Shown: one piece after another, positions 49,634 to 57,396 of the stretch
Layout of the letters: the number at the start of each line of letters is the position of its first letter
How positions within the stretch are numbered: position 1 is the stretch's first letter
Origin: Planctomycetota bacterium
GTDB taxonomy: Bacteria; Planctomycetota; Phycisphaerae; Sedimentisphaerales; Anaerobacaceae
DNA: 64,000 nucleotides
Reading direction: 5' to 3'
NCBI GenBank assembly: GCA_030605475.1
Contig: JAUWIG010000011.1
Location: 87,298 to 151,297, forward strand
Notes under the pieces: model-generated
The model's input: only the letters and a program-made list of their open reading frames with translations
Databases searched by the model: none
What the model was told of the DNA's origin: nothing
Program-made: the position numbers and the translations under genes

Positions 49634-50275
49634 ATGATGAAAGGTTTTGTTTATGGAATTTTCACAATCTGTGCGGCAATGACCTGTATATGTCTGGCTG
49701 CACCGCAGCCGGCTATTGTGCCCGGCCCGACCGACTGGACGGTAGATGTAACGTTTGAGCATCCACAGCAAATCGTGGTCAGGCCTGGCGGGCGTAACGA
49801 GCCAAAGCGGTTCTGGTACATGATAATAACGCTTACCAACAAGACAAATCGCGATGTTGATTTCTACCCAAAGTGCGATTTAATGACAGACACCTTTCAA
49901 ATTGTACCGGCTGGCAAGGGCACCCCGACAGTGGTTTTTGAGCAAATAAAGAGGCGTCATCAGCACAGGTACCCATTTCTTGAATTTTTGGAAAAGGTCG
50001 ACAATAAGATACTTCAGGGCCAGGATAACACCAGAGATATCGCTGTTATTTGGCCTGACTTCGACGCCAGGGCCAAGAACATAACGCTATTTATAGCGGG
50101 TTTGAGCAATGAAACAATTGTTATTGACCATCCGGTAGTGAAAGACAAGACCGGCAAACCGGTCAAGGTTTTCCTGAGAAAGACACTTGAGTTAAATTAC
50201 ACCCTGCCCGGTGATGCAACCTTAAGGTCTGACACCAACCTGACTTATAAGCTCAAGCGCTGGATTATGAGGTAG
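49634..50275 (+). CDS. Secreted protein of unknown function
   Basis: The 213-aa protein has a signal peptide (MMKGFVYGIFTICAAMTCICLAAP, cleaved near AA-PQP, with a cysteine before it that could be a lipobox: CICLA is weak). The mature part is beta-rich: FWYMIITLTNKTNRDVDFYP, FLEFLEKVDNKILQGQDNTRDIAVIWPDFDARAKNITLFIAGLSNET (split blocks), then a final LNYTLPGDATL. It looks like a small immunoglobulin- or CARDB-like periplasmic domain. No motif is recognised. It stands alone before the tRNA gene. Confidence 0.68.
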   Translation: MMKGFVYGIFTICAAMTCICLAAPQPAIVPGPTDWTVDVTFEHPQQIVVRPGGRNEPKRFWYMIITLTNKTNRDVDFYPKCDLMTDTFQIVPAGKGTPTVVFEQIKRRHQHRYPFLEFLEKVDNKILQGQDNTRDIAVIWPDFDARAKNITLFIAGLSNETIVIDHPVVKDKTGKPVKVFLRKTLELNYTLPGDATLRSDTNLTYKLKRWIMR

Positions 50276-50375
50276 AGTTTCATCTTTCGTATTGCCTCGT
50301 GCGTATTTCGTATCTCGTAATGGATTTGCTTAGTCGATTTTTAGTTTTAGATAAGCCGGTTTTGTATAAAAACAG

Positions 50376-50407
50376 TTGACACAAAAGTTGGTGTGCTGAT
50401 ATATATT
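50376..50407 (+). promoter_or_regulatory. Promoter for the tRNA-Asp gene
   Basis: TTGACA (50376-50381), an 18-bp spacer and TATATA/TATATT near 50400-50407. The tRNA starts 22 nt after. Confidence 0.65.
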
Positions 50408-50428
50408 GCTTTTTTCAGTTGGGATTAT

Positions 50429-50502
50429 GGGGCCGTAGCTCAATTGGCTAGAGCATCGGACTGTCGATCCGAAGGTTGAGGGTTCGAGTCCCTTCGGCCT
50501 CG
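50429..50502 (+). tRNA. tRNA-Asp (anticodon GTC)
   Basis: A 74-nt cloverleaf: acceptor GGGGCCG pairs with CGGCCTC (one G-T pair), anticodon stem TCGGA/TCCGA with loop CTGTCGA (anticodon GTC), T arm GAGGG-TTCGAGT-CCCTT, discriminator G. No CCA is encoded. A T-run follows directly, which may terminate it. Confidence 0.97.
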
Positions 50503-50848
50503 TTTTTGTAACTGGAAGGATATCAGGCGGTTACACTTGGTGGTTCTTTTCTTTTAACCCTCTAACTAAAACGTGCAATACTCTCATAAAGACTGGTACA
50601 GGAATTCGTGGGGGGCAGGTCGAAGGCAGCATTTCATATAGAATCAGGCAAAAAACTACCAATTTTACTGACGACGGACGATATACACATATAACACTGG
50701 GGTGCGACGTTGACCGTCTAAATAAAGTTCGGATAGTGTCTAAGGCGGTCAGCCCCAGCCGATTGGACACAAAAGGCTTTCCGTGCAAAATAAGGTTATT
50801 CTGACGAGCTGAACACTAAGAGTAGTGAAATAGATTATCCGTAACTGG
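50503..50848. other. Gene-free stretch after the tRNA
   Basis: Apart from the T-run, I see no gene. A minus-strand frame (50531-50788) has no ribosome site or recognisable family. No integrase remnant was identified beside the tRNA. Confidence 0.4.
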
Positions 50849-50877
50849 TTGACACGCCACCGCTTGCCGGATATAAT
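50849..50877 (+). promoter_or_regulatory. Consensus sigma70 promoter of the cysD operon
   Basis: TTGACA (50849-50854), 17-bp spacer, TATAAT (50872-50877), a perfect match to the sigma70 consensus. Transcription would start near 50884, giving a leader of about 65 nt before the GGAGGA ribosome site (50940-50945) and cysD ATG 50949. Confidence 0.85.
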
Positions 50878-50948
50878 GAATAAACTATACTTGTTTTTCG
50901 TGCGGTGATACAGGCACAACCAGGTTAATAAATTTATCTGGAGGAATA

Positions 50949-51761
50949 ATGAGCGATAACCTGTCTCAGTTGGATAAATTGGAAAATCAGAGCATTTTCA
51001 TCATCAGGGAGGCCTACAGCCAGTTCAGAAAAGTAGCAATACTCTGGTCCATAGGCAAAGATTCCACAACCCTGCTTTGGCTTGTCAGAAAAGCTTTTTT
51101 CGGTAAGATACCATTTCCGGTTCTTCACATTGACACCACATACAAGTTCAAAGAAATCTACGATTTCAGAGAGAAATATAAAACCGAGTGGGGTTTTAAC
51201 CTTATCATTGCCAAAAACGAGGAGGCAATCAGCAAGGGTATGGGGCCGGACAAGGGAAAGTTCCAATGCTGTAACGAACTCAAAACTATTGCCCTCAAGC
51301 AGGCTATTGCCAAGCACGGCTTTAGGGCCTTGTATCTTGGAATCAGAAGGGACGAGCACGGTATTCGCGCAAAGGAAAGGGTCTTTAGTCCAAGAGACGA
51401 GGATTTTGAGTGGGATTATAAGAATCAGCCCCCGGAGCTCTGGGACCAGTATAAGACCAAAGCCGCGGATGAGGAGCATCTCCGCGTCCATCCCTTACTC
51501 GGCTGGCGCGAAATCGATGTCTGGGAGTACGTCAAAAGGGAAAATATCCCTGTTGTTGACCTTTATTTTGCCAAAAACGGAAAACGATATCGCAGTATCG
51601 GATGTGAAACCTGTTGTATGCCCATCGATTCAGATGCCGACACCATAGACAAGGTTGTTGAGGAGTTAAAGACCTCCAAAATTTCCGAGAGAAGCGGCCG
51701 GGCGCAGGACAAGGAAGATGATTATATGATGCAAAAGCTAAGGTCTTTGGGGTATATGTAA
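50949..51761 (+). CDS. cysD: Sulfate adenylyltransferase subunit 2
   Basis: CysD makes APS from sulfate and ATP, with energy from CysN GTP hydrolysis. The 270-aa protein has the PP-loop ATPase motif WSIGKDSTTLLWL and the family blocks PFPVLHIDTTYKFKEIYDFR, GIRRDEHGIRAKERVFSPRDE, VHPLLGWREIDVWEYVKREN and KRYRSIGCETCCMP. Its C-terminus is QKLRSLGYM. It is the first gene of cysD-DUF2061-cysN-phosphodiesterase, transcribed from a consensus promoter. Confidence 0.96.
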   Translation: MSDNLSQLDKLENQSIFIIREAYSQFRKVAILWSIGKDSTTLLWLVRKAFFGKIPFPVLHIDTTYKFKEIYDFREKYKTEWGFNLIIAKNEEAISKGMGPDKGKFQCCNELKTIALKQAIAKHGFRALYLGIRRDEHGIRAKERVFSPRDEDFEWDYKNQPPELWDQYKTKAADEEHLRVHPLLGWREIDVWEYVKRENIPVVDLYFAKNGKRYRSIGCETCCMPIDSDADTIDKVVEELKTSKISERSGRAQDKEDDYMMQKLRSLGYM

Positions 51762-51762
51762 G

Positions 51763-52095
51763 ATGGGTATTTCTGATAAAGAGGCGCATCTGCGCTCGAT
51801 AATCAAAGCGGTAAGTTATCGGCTGCTTGCTGCTATTGTTACGACTACGATAGTCTTTGCCTTTACTCGCAGAATTGTTCTTTCACTTGGCGTAGGCGCC
51901 GTCGAAGCAGTAGCAAAGGTGATTTGTTATTATATACATGAAAGAATGTGGTCCTTTATAAGCTTTGGCAGGAAGAAGCATCCATTGTCTTCCCTGCCTG
52001 TGAATAAGCCCTTGGGTGAAAAAGATATGGAGATAATTAAAAGCAAACTTAAGGAATTAGGCTATATCAGCGAGGACCAAAATGGACGTACTTAG
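51763..52095 (+). CDS. DUF2061 membrane protein
   Basis: The 110-aa protein has the DUF2061 signature [27 protein letters not shown], then [22 protein letters not shown], two membrane helices. DUF2061 genes are often found with cysD/cysN and may help sulfate uptake or membrane coupling (recalled, not proven). An added C-terminal segment ends [16 protein letters not shown]. It starts 1 bp after the cysD stop and overlaps cysN by 14 bp. Confidence 0.9.
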   Translation: MGISDKEAHLRSIIKAVSYRLLAAIVTTTIVFAFTRRIVLSLGVGAVEAVAKVICYYIHERMWSFISFGRKKHPLSSLPVNKPLGEKDMEIIKSKLKELGYISEDQNGRT

Positions 52096-53311
52096 CTTTG
52101 TTATTGTAGGTCATGTCGACCACGGAAAGTCAACACTGATTGGAAGACTGCTTTACGATACCGATTCGCTTCCGCCGGACAAGATAGAGGAAGTTCGAAA
52201 GGCCTCAGCCCAGCAGGGAAAACAGACCGAGTTCGCATACCTGCTGGACCATTTGGAAGAAGAACGCAAACAGGGCATTACAATCGATACGACACAGGTC
52301 TTCTTCAAGACCGACAAAAGGCGTTATGTAATAATCGATGCCCCGGGGCACGTGGAATTCGTCAAAAATATGATTACCGGTGCTTCCCAGGCAGAAGCGG
52401 CTGTTTTGATTGTCGATGTCAATGAGGGCGTCAAAGAGCAGACCAAACGGCATTCATATATGTTATCGCTGCTCGGAATGCATCAGGTTGTTGTTGTCCT
52501 GAATAAAATGGACCTCGTGGATTTCTCGCAGAACAGTTTCAACACTATCAAAAAAGACGTGGAAGAATGGTTCAGAACAATAAATATTGAGTCAACTCTT
52601 TGTATTCCGATTTCCGCAATCAACGGCGACAACGTCACCCGCAAATCTAAAAATATGAGCTGGTACACCGGCCCGACATTCCTGCAAAGTTTAGACTCTT
52701 TACAGAATAGACAGCTACCCCAGGACAAGTCTCTGCTTTTCCCTATCCAGGACGTTTACAAGATTGACGGCAAGAGAATCAATGTCGGCAGAGTTGAGTC
52801 CGGATTTATCGAAAAAGGCATTGAGATAAAAATCCTGCCGGATGGCCGGGTTACAAAGGTCAGTTCCATCGAGAAATTTCTCGAAAATACCGACAAAGCA
52901 ATTGCCAGCGAATGCATCGGTATTACGACTGCTGAATCCGTCTTTCTTGACCGCGGCAACGTGGCCTGCCTGCCGGGTGCCGAACCGGTCTTGACCGACA
53001 GCATCCCCGCAAATATCTTCTGGATGGCCAAGCAAAAATTCAGCAAAGACCAGAAATTGACTATCAGATGTGCCACGCAGGAAACAAGCTGCAGGATAGA
53101 GACCATTAACAAAAGAATTAACTCCTCAACGCTTGAAGTTATCGAGGAAAACGGCGAAGTACTGGAGAATCTTGAGGTTGCGGAAGTCATTATCAAAACC
53201 AAAAAGCCTGTGGCCATCAAAAACTTCAATGACGTTCAGGAGTTGGGACGCTTTGTTCTTGTCCGTGATGAGAATATATGTGCCGGCGGCATAATTATTA
53301 TGGTGAACTGA
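52082..53311 (+). CDS. cysN: Sulfate adenylyltransferase subunit 1 (GTPase)
   Basis: The 409-aa EF-Tu-like GTPase has P-loop [54 protein letters not shown] and NKMDLVDFS. It drives CysD. No APS kinase domain (CysC) is fused and no separate cysC lies in the window. The frame is shorter than E. coli CysN (475 aa) but keeps domains II and III. Its stop is followed directly by an alkaline-phosphatase-superfamily gene. Confidence 0.95.
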   Translation: MDVLSFVIVGHVDHGKSTLIGRLLYDTDSLPPDKIEEVRKASAQQGKQTEFAYLLDHLEEERKQGITIDTTQVFFKTDKRRYVIIDAPGHVEFVKNMITGASQAEAAVLIVDVNEGVKEQTKRHSYMLSLLGMHQVVVVLNKMDLVDFSQNSFNTIKKDVEEWFRTINIESTLCIPISAINGDNVTRKSKNMSWYTGPTFLQSLDSLQNRQLPQDKSLLFPIQDVYKIDGKRINVGRVESGFIEKGIEIKILPDGRVTKVSSIEKFLENTDKAIASECIGITTAESVFLDRGNVACLPGAEPVLTDSIPANIFWMAKQKFSKDQKLTIRCATQETSCRIETINKRINSSTLEVIEENGEVLENLEVAEVIIKTKKPVAIKNFNDVQELGRFVLVRDENICAGGIIIMVN

Positions 53312-53312
53312 G

Positions 53313-54599
53313 ATTACTGCTAAAAACGCAAAAACTATAATAATAGGCTTGGATGGCGTGCCTTTTGGCATGCTTAAAGACTTTGCCGAAACCGGCATTA
53401 TGCCCCATACACGCCAGATAATCAGGGACGGGTTCTTCACACCTATGCTGTCTTCAATCCCGGAAATATCCTCCGTCGCCTGGTCGTCAATCATAACCGG
53501 CCTCAACCCCGCTGAACACGGAATCTTCGGCTTTACTGATTTGCAGCCTGATTCGTATAACTTGAGATTCCCAAATTTCAACGATTTGAAGGCACCGCCG
53601 TTTTGGAGCCTGTGCCGAGGAAAATCCGTCATCATAAATGTCCCCTCCACCTATCCCGTCAGGGATATGAATGGCGTGCACATATCCGGTTTTGTCTCCA
53701 TAGATTTTGAAAGAAGTATTCACCCAAAGTCCCTCGTGCCACAGCTAAAAAAACTGGACTATCGCCTTGATGTCGATGCACAGAAAGCCCACAAAGATTT
53801 GAACCTGTTTCTTGAAGACCTCAACGAGACTCTGACCGCCAGAATAAAAGCCATCGAATATCTATGGAACTACACCGATTGGCAGGTCTTTATGCCCACA
53901 TTCACCGGCACAGACCGGCTGATGCATTTCTTATGGTCTGCTTATGATGACAAAGACCATAAATACCACAATGATTTCCTCGACCACTTCCGCCAAATTG
54001 ACCAGGTCGTTGGCGACATCTATTCTAAACTCGCTGAAAACGACGCCCTTATAATGCTCTCCGACCACGGCTTCGAGAGACTCGAAAAAGATGTTTATAT
54101 AAATCACCTCCTGGTCAGCGAAGGTTTTTTAACTTTTAAGCCGAACGCCGAGCCCAAACTGGTCAATATCGATTCGGCTACAAAAGCGTTCGCTCTCGAC
54201 CCGGCCAGAATCTACATAAACCAAAAAGGTAAATATCCCGCCGGCAGCGTCGAAGCCGGCGACAAAGACGCCTGCCTGAAAGATTTGGAAAACCTCTTTC
54301 AGTCATTGCAGGTCGACGGCATAAAAGTCATAAAACACATCTATAGAAAACAAGACATCTACGCAGGCCCATACCTTCAGGATGCCGGCGACCTGGTCCT
54401 CATTGCTGAGAAAGGGTTCAATCTTAAAGGTGCTACGACCGCCCGGGAGCTCGCCGGTAAAGGCCCATTCACCGGCAAGCACACTTACCAGGATGCCTTT
54501 CTGCTGCTAAACAGTAAAGACATTCCACCCAGCTTCAGCGACCATCCATCCGTAATTGACGCTGGCAAACTAATCAAATCACTTGTAACCAACAGTTAA
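53313..54599 (+). CDS. Cytoplasmic alkaline-phosphatase-superfamily protein (type I phosphodiesterase-like)
   Basis: This protein is about 428 aa. Metal-ligand motifs are IIIGLDGVPFGML (first Asp), TGTDRLMHFLW, MLSDHGFERL and GKHTYQDAFLL. The nucleophile region is SSIPEISSVAWSSIITGLNPAEHGIFGF, with Ser in ISSVAW. No signal peptide is present, so it acts in the cytoplasm. The start is odd: no ATG, GTG or TTG lies before the conserved IIIGLDG strand, only TTG 53349 inside it. ATT 53313, 1 bp after the cysN stop, would give the complete fold. It may act on APS or a sulfated/phosphorylated intermediate (inference). Confidence 0.8.
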   Translation: MTAKNAKTIIIGLDGVPFGMLKDFAETGIMPHTRQIIRDGFFTPMLSSIPEISSVAWSSIITGLNPAEHGIFGFTDLQPDSYNLRFPNFNDLKAPPFWSLCRGKSVIINVPSTYPVRDMNGVHISGFVSIDFERSIHPKSLVPQLKKLDYRLDVDAQKAHKDLNLFLEDLNETLTARIKAIEYLWNYTDWQVFMPTFTGTDRLMHFLWSAYDDKDHKYHNDFLDHFRQIDQVVGDIYSKLAENDALIMLSDHGFERLEKDVYINHLLVSEGFLTFKPNAEPKLVNIDSATKAFALDPARIYINQKGKYPAGSVEAGDKDACLKDLENLFQSLQVDGIKVIKHIYRKQDIYAGPYLQDAGDLVLIAEKGFNLKGATTARELAGKGPFTGKHTYQDAFLLLNSKDIPPSFSDHPSVIDAGKLIKSLVTNS

Positions 54600-54641
54600 G
54601 CATGTTCTTCGTATTATCGTGCGACTCTCGTGCCGGCGACT

Positions 54642-56063
54642 CTACAGGTAGCCAAGGCTCTTGAGTCTCTCGGCCTCTTCCGGAGGAAGTGGTGGAGCCG
54701 CAGGCCCTACTATGTCAACGCTCATAAAACTCTTCAGTTGCGAAAGCATCGAATCGACTAAGGAGGTGTGCTCGGAGGCGACGTCGATTTTCTCCTGCGG
54801 GTCACGCTGCAAGTCATAAAACCGCCTCTTCTCTGTCAATCTATTATGATGGAGCTTGTAGCGAGGGTGACGGATGGCACATTCGATATTGTACACCATC
54901 TCGTATTTGGGGGGCATTAACCTTCTGCTGCTCATAGCAAAGATGTAGCGCTGTGGCACTTGGAAACCGCTCTTTTGCCACAGTGGGCACAGGTCGAAAC
55001 CATCGAGCGAGGAAGGTTGCCCAATGCCGAGCAGAGAGAGTATGGTCGGCATGACATCCACGTGGGAAACGACGTTCCTGAGCCGTTTTGATTGTGGAAT
55101 CCCGGGTCCCCGCATGATGAGAGGGACACGGATGAGTTCCTGGTACTGGCTTTGGCTGTGCAGGACCCCGCCGTGTTCCAGGAATTCCTCGCCGTGGTCC
55201 GAAGTGACGATGACCAGCGAATTATCAAGTAGCCCGCTGGTTTCAAGGAGCTTGAGTAGCCGAGCGATGCCGTCGTCCATCTGGAGAATGCTTGCGTCGA
55301 ACAGGTCAATCAGGTGTTCGGCGTCCATCTGGTTTAGCGAGAGCTGCCCTCTCCAAAAACGCAGGAGCTGGACGGTGCTGCCGTCGGCCGGGCCACTGTA
55401 AGGACGAACGAACTGCTTTTCATAACGCAGCGATGAACTATAATCGCTATGGACGTCGTAGTAATGCAGGAAGAGGAAAAAGGGCTTACTGCTGTGTTTC
55501 GACAGCCACTCTACGGCTTTGTCCTCAACCTCGGATGGCCACCACTGGTTAATGATTTCCTTTATATAGGCAAAGTCGTCGAACCCGCGATCAAGCCCAT
55601 ATCTGTTGATGAGATACTGGGAATTGACAATTGCTGCTGTTAAGAAGCCGTGCTCTTTAAGAACATCGGCCAAAGTTATGACGTCAGTGGGCAGGGAACT
55701 GTAGTATGTTTTTAGACCGTGCCGATTAGGGTATAATCCGGTTAGCAGGGACCCATGTGAGGGCAAGGTCCAGGGAGAAGTCGCCGTAGCGTCTTCAAAC
55801 AGCAGCCCTTGAGAAGCTAACTTGTCAAGTGTTGGCGAAGTGGGCCTCTGGTAGCCGTAGCAGCCGACATGGTCCGCACGTAAAGTGTCAATCGAGATGA
55901 GTATGATATTGGTCGGTCGTACATCAGTTTGCTTTTTCTTCCCACAGCCTTGCAGCAAAAGGCTGCCTGACAGACCCGCCGCCAGACCACCGTAGAGTCC
56001 GTGTTTCAACACCTCACGCCGAGTCAAACCTTTGCTGGGACTCTGCTTTTTGCTCATACCCAT
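54642..56063 (-). CDS. Tat-exported sulfatase-like lipoprotein lacking the formylglycine Cys/Ser
   Basis: The 473-aa protein has a twin-arginine signal (LTRREVLKHGLYGGLAAG) ending in a lipobox-like LLLQGC. The sulfatase-family fold has metal Asp in SIDTLRADHVGCYGY, the active region SPWTLPSHGSLLTGLYPNRHG, and VTSDHGEEFLEHGG. At the C/S-x-P-S/A-R position of true sulfatases it has T-L-P-S-H, so it cannot form formylglycine and is more likely a phosphoesterase or phosphotransferase with Thr as nucleophile. The end is ERLKSLGYL. ATG 56057 is an alternative start. Confidence 0.82.
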   Translation of the reverse strand: MGMSKKQSPSKGLTRREVLKHGLYGGLAAGLSGSLLLQGCGKKKQTDVRPTNIILISIDTLRADHVGCYGYQRPTSPTLDKLASQGLLFEDATATSPWTLPSHGSLLTGLYPNRHGLKTYYSSLPTDVITLADVLKEHGFLTAAIVNSQYLINRYGLDRGFDDFAYIKEIINQWWPSEVEDKAVEWLSKHSSKPFFLFLHYYDVHSDYSSSLRYEKQFVRPYSGPADGSTVQLLRFWRGQLSLNQMDAEHLIDLFDASILQMDDGIARLLKLLETSGLLDNSLVIVTSDHGEEFLEHGGVLHSQSQYQELIRVPLIMRGPGIPQSKRLRNVVSHVDVMPTILSLLGIGQPSSLDGFDLCPLWQKSGFQVPQRYIFAMSSRRLMPPKYEMVYNIECAIRHPRYKLHHNRLTEKRRFYDLQRDPQEKIDVASEHTSLVDSMLSQLKSFMSVDIVGPAAPPLPPEEAERLKSLGYL

Positions 56064-56218
56064 CCCGCCTTACTTTTAACATTATTAGGTGTCAAGCCCT
56101 TGCTCCGCATTTTCCTACCGCGTACACCTTTCATTTGCCACAGACTCCACAGATGCGGCGCACCCTTACAGAAGGAATTGTGCAAAATTATATACTAAAA
56201 ATAAAGTCTAATCCGGAT

Positions 56219-57061
56219 TTATATCCTGACCCTCAAAAACGGCTTAAATATCAACGCAAAAACCAGCGACGCAACGAAAAAGTAAACCAGCCACCAGTCC
56301 GTGCCGCTGGTCTTAGACAGGCGGTCAGGATAGTTAATGCTGATAGACTGGACGACCGAATCGGGACCAAAAGGCTTCTCCAACGGATGCAGCATAATAT
56401 CAGACCACTGCCATCCGGGTCGTTCAGCGCTTACACGCATAAAGCCATCACCAATTGCCAGTTCTTTTTCAATTTGCTGCTGGTCCACTTGAAAAACGAT
56501 ATGGTGCCGCCCGGCGTTGTCGGCTTTGATTTTCCAGCATATCTCCCGCTCATTGAAAGCTCGCACAGGCCCTATCATTACCTGTGCCCCTGGAATCGAC
56601 TTGATACTCACTCGGGGCCATGGTGAATCGACATTGCTGTTAAGCTTCATTGTGACTATGGTTCTTTCTCCCGGCAACAACGGTCGAGACTGATACCACA
56701 AACCTAACTGAGCCAATAGTAAAGATACCGGCACAATCATCACCAGCATCGGCCGAATGGCATGGAGCAGCAAAAGCCCGGCTCCTCTAAAAACCCGTCC
56801 CTGTGCCCCCAATGTCACTGATATGCTGTCTTTGAAGAGCTTCAGGGCAAGCATATTGGCCTTGATATTGTCCCTGACCATCCCGATAGCACGCTGATTT
56901 GAGGTGTATTTGAAAATAATCAGCAATACTAATCCCACCACCGCTGAGATAATCGTATTCGACAACCATCCCGGTAGCACGCCAATGGGAGCCAGCAAAA
57001 ACTTGCCCAGCCCATTCATTGGCACGTTTATCCAGGTTATAATCTGAGCGAAAAAACTCAT
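56219..57061 (-). CDS. Membrane protein of unknown function in the phosphatase cluster
   Basis: The 280-aa protein from ATG 57061 has three membrane regions: about 28-50 (LSNTIISAVVGLVLLIIFKY), about 95-118 (MLVMIVPVSLLLAQLGLWY) and the C-terminus (WWLVYFFVASLVFALIFKPF). A cytoplasmic loop TSNQRAIGMVRDNIKANMLALKLFKDS joins the first two, an arrangement reminiscent of EMC3/YidC-like proteins (weak). Then comes a beta-rich extracytoplasmic domain (PLLPGERTIVTMKLN...). It probably anchors or serves the exported phosphatases (inference). Confidence 0.65.
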   Translation of the reverse strand: MSFFAQIITWINVPMNGLGKFLLAPIGVLPGWLSNTIISAVVGLVLLIIFKYTSNQRAIGMVRDNIKANMLALKLFKDSISVTLGAQGRVFRGAGLLLLHAIRPMLVMIVPVSLLLAQLGLWYQSRPLLPGERTIVTMKLNSNVDSPWPRVSIKSIPGAQVMIGPVRAFNEREICWKIKADNAGRHHIVFQVDQQQIEKELAIGDGFMRVSAERPGWQWSDIMLHPLEKPFGPDSVVQSISINYPDRLSKTSGTDWWLVYFFVASLVFALIFKPFLRVRI

Positions 57062-57169
57062 CCTTCGATTCCTTTCAGTCACTCAGGATGACCCTGAGCA
57101 ATTCTTCGACGCGCTTCGCTCGCTCAGAACCGTGCTGAGCAAAGTCGAAGCACGAAGCCGAATGGGTCA

Positions 57170-57355
57170 TTACTCAATATAGCCAAGTCCACGAAGCTGC
57201 TCTGCTACTTTTTCATCCGCTCCTTCAGCTTCGTATTTGGCAAGCTCCTTTTCGATAATATGAGTAATAAATTCCTCGGTGCTGCTGTATCCTGCAGCTT
57301 CGGTCGCCTTTTTCACTCGGTCAAAAAGATTCGAGTCAATCTTTATCTTGGCCAT
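57170..57355 (-). CDS. Small RHH-like protein with an LGY tail
   Basis: The 61-aa protein begins MAKIKIDSNLFDRVKKATEA, continues GYSSTEEFITHIIEKELAKYE and ends EQLRGLGYIE. It fits a ribbon-helix-helix-like fold with an acidic linker (EAEGADEKV). It sits between the exported phosphatase and the membrane gene. An antitoxin or regulator is possible, but no toxin is adjacent. The tail LRGLGYIE resembles the ends of neighbouring proteins. Confidence 0.75.
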   Translation of the reverse strand: MAKIKIDSNLFDRVKKATEAAGYSSTEEFITHIIEKELAKYEAEGADEKVAEQLRGLGYIE

Positions 57356-57396
57356 CTCTGTTTAACTCCCTCATTTAACTGCCATAATACTTTAGT

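Noticed and set aside
50531..50788. An 85-aa minus-strand frame downstream of the tRNA, considered as an integrase remnant
   Set aside because: It has no integrase motif, no ribosome site and no duplicated tRNA end.
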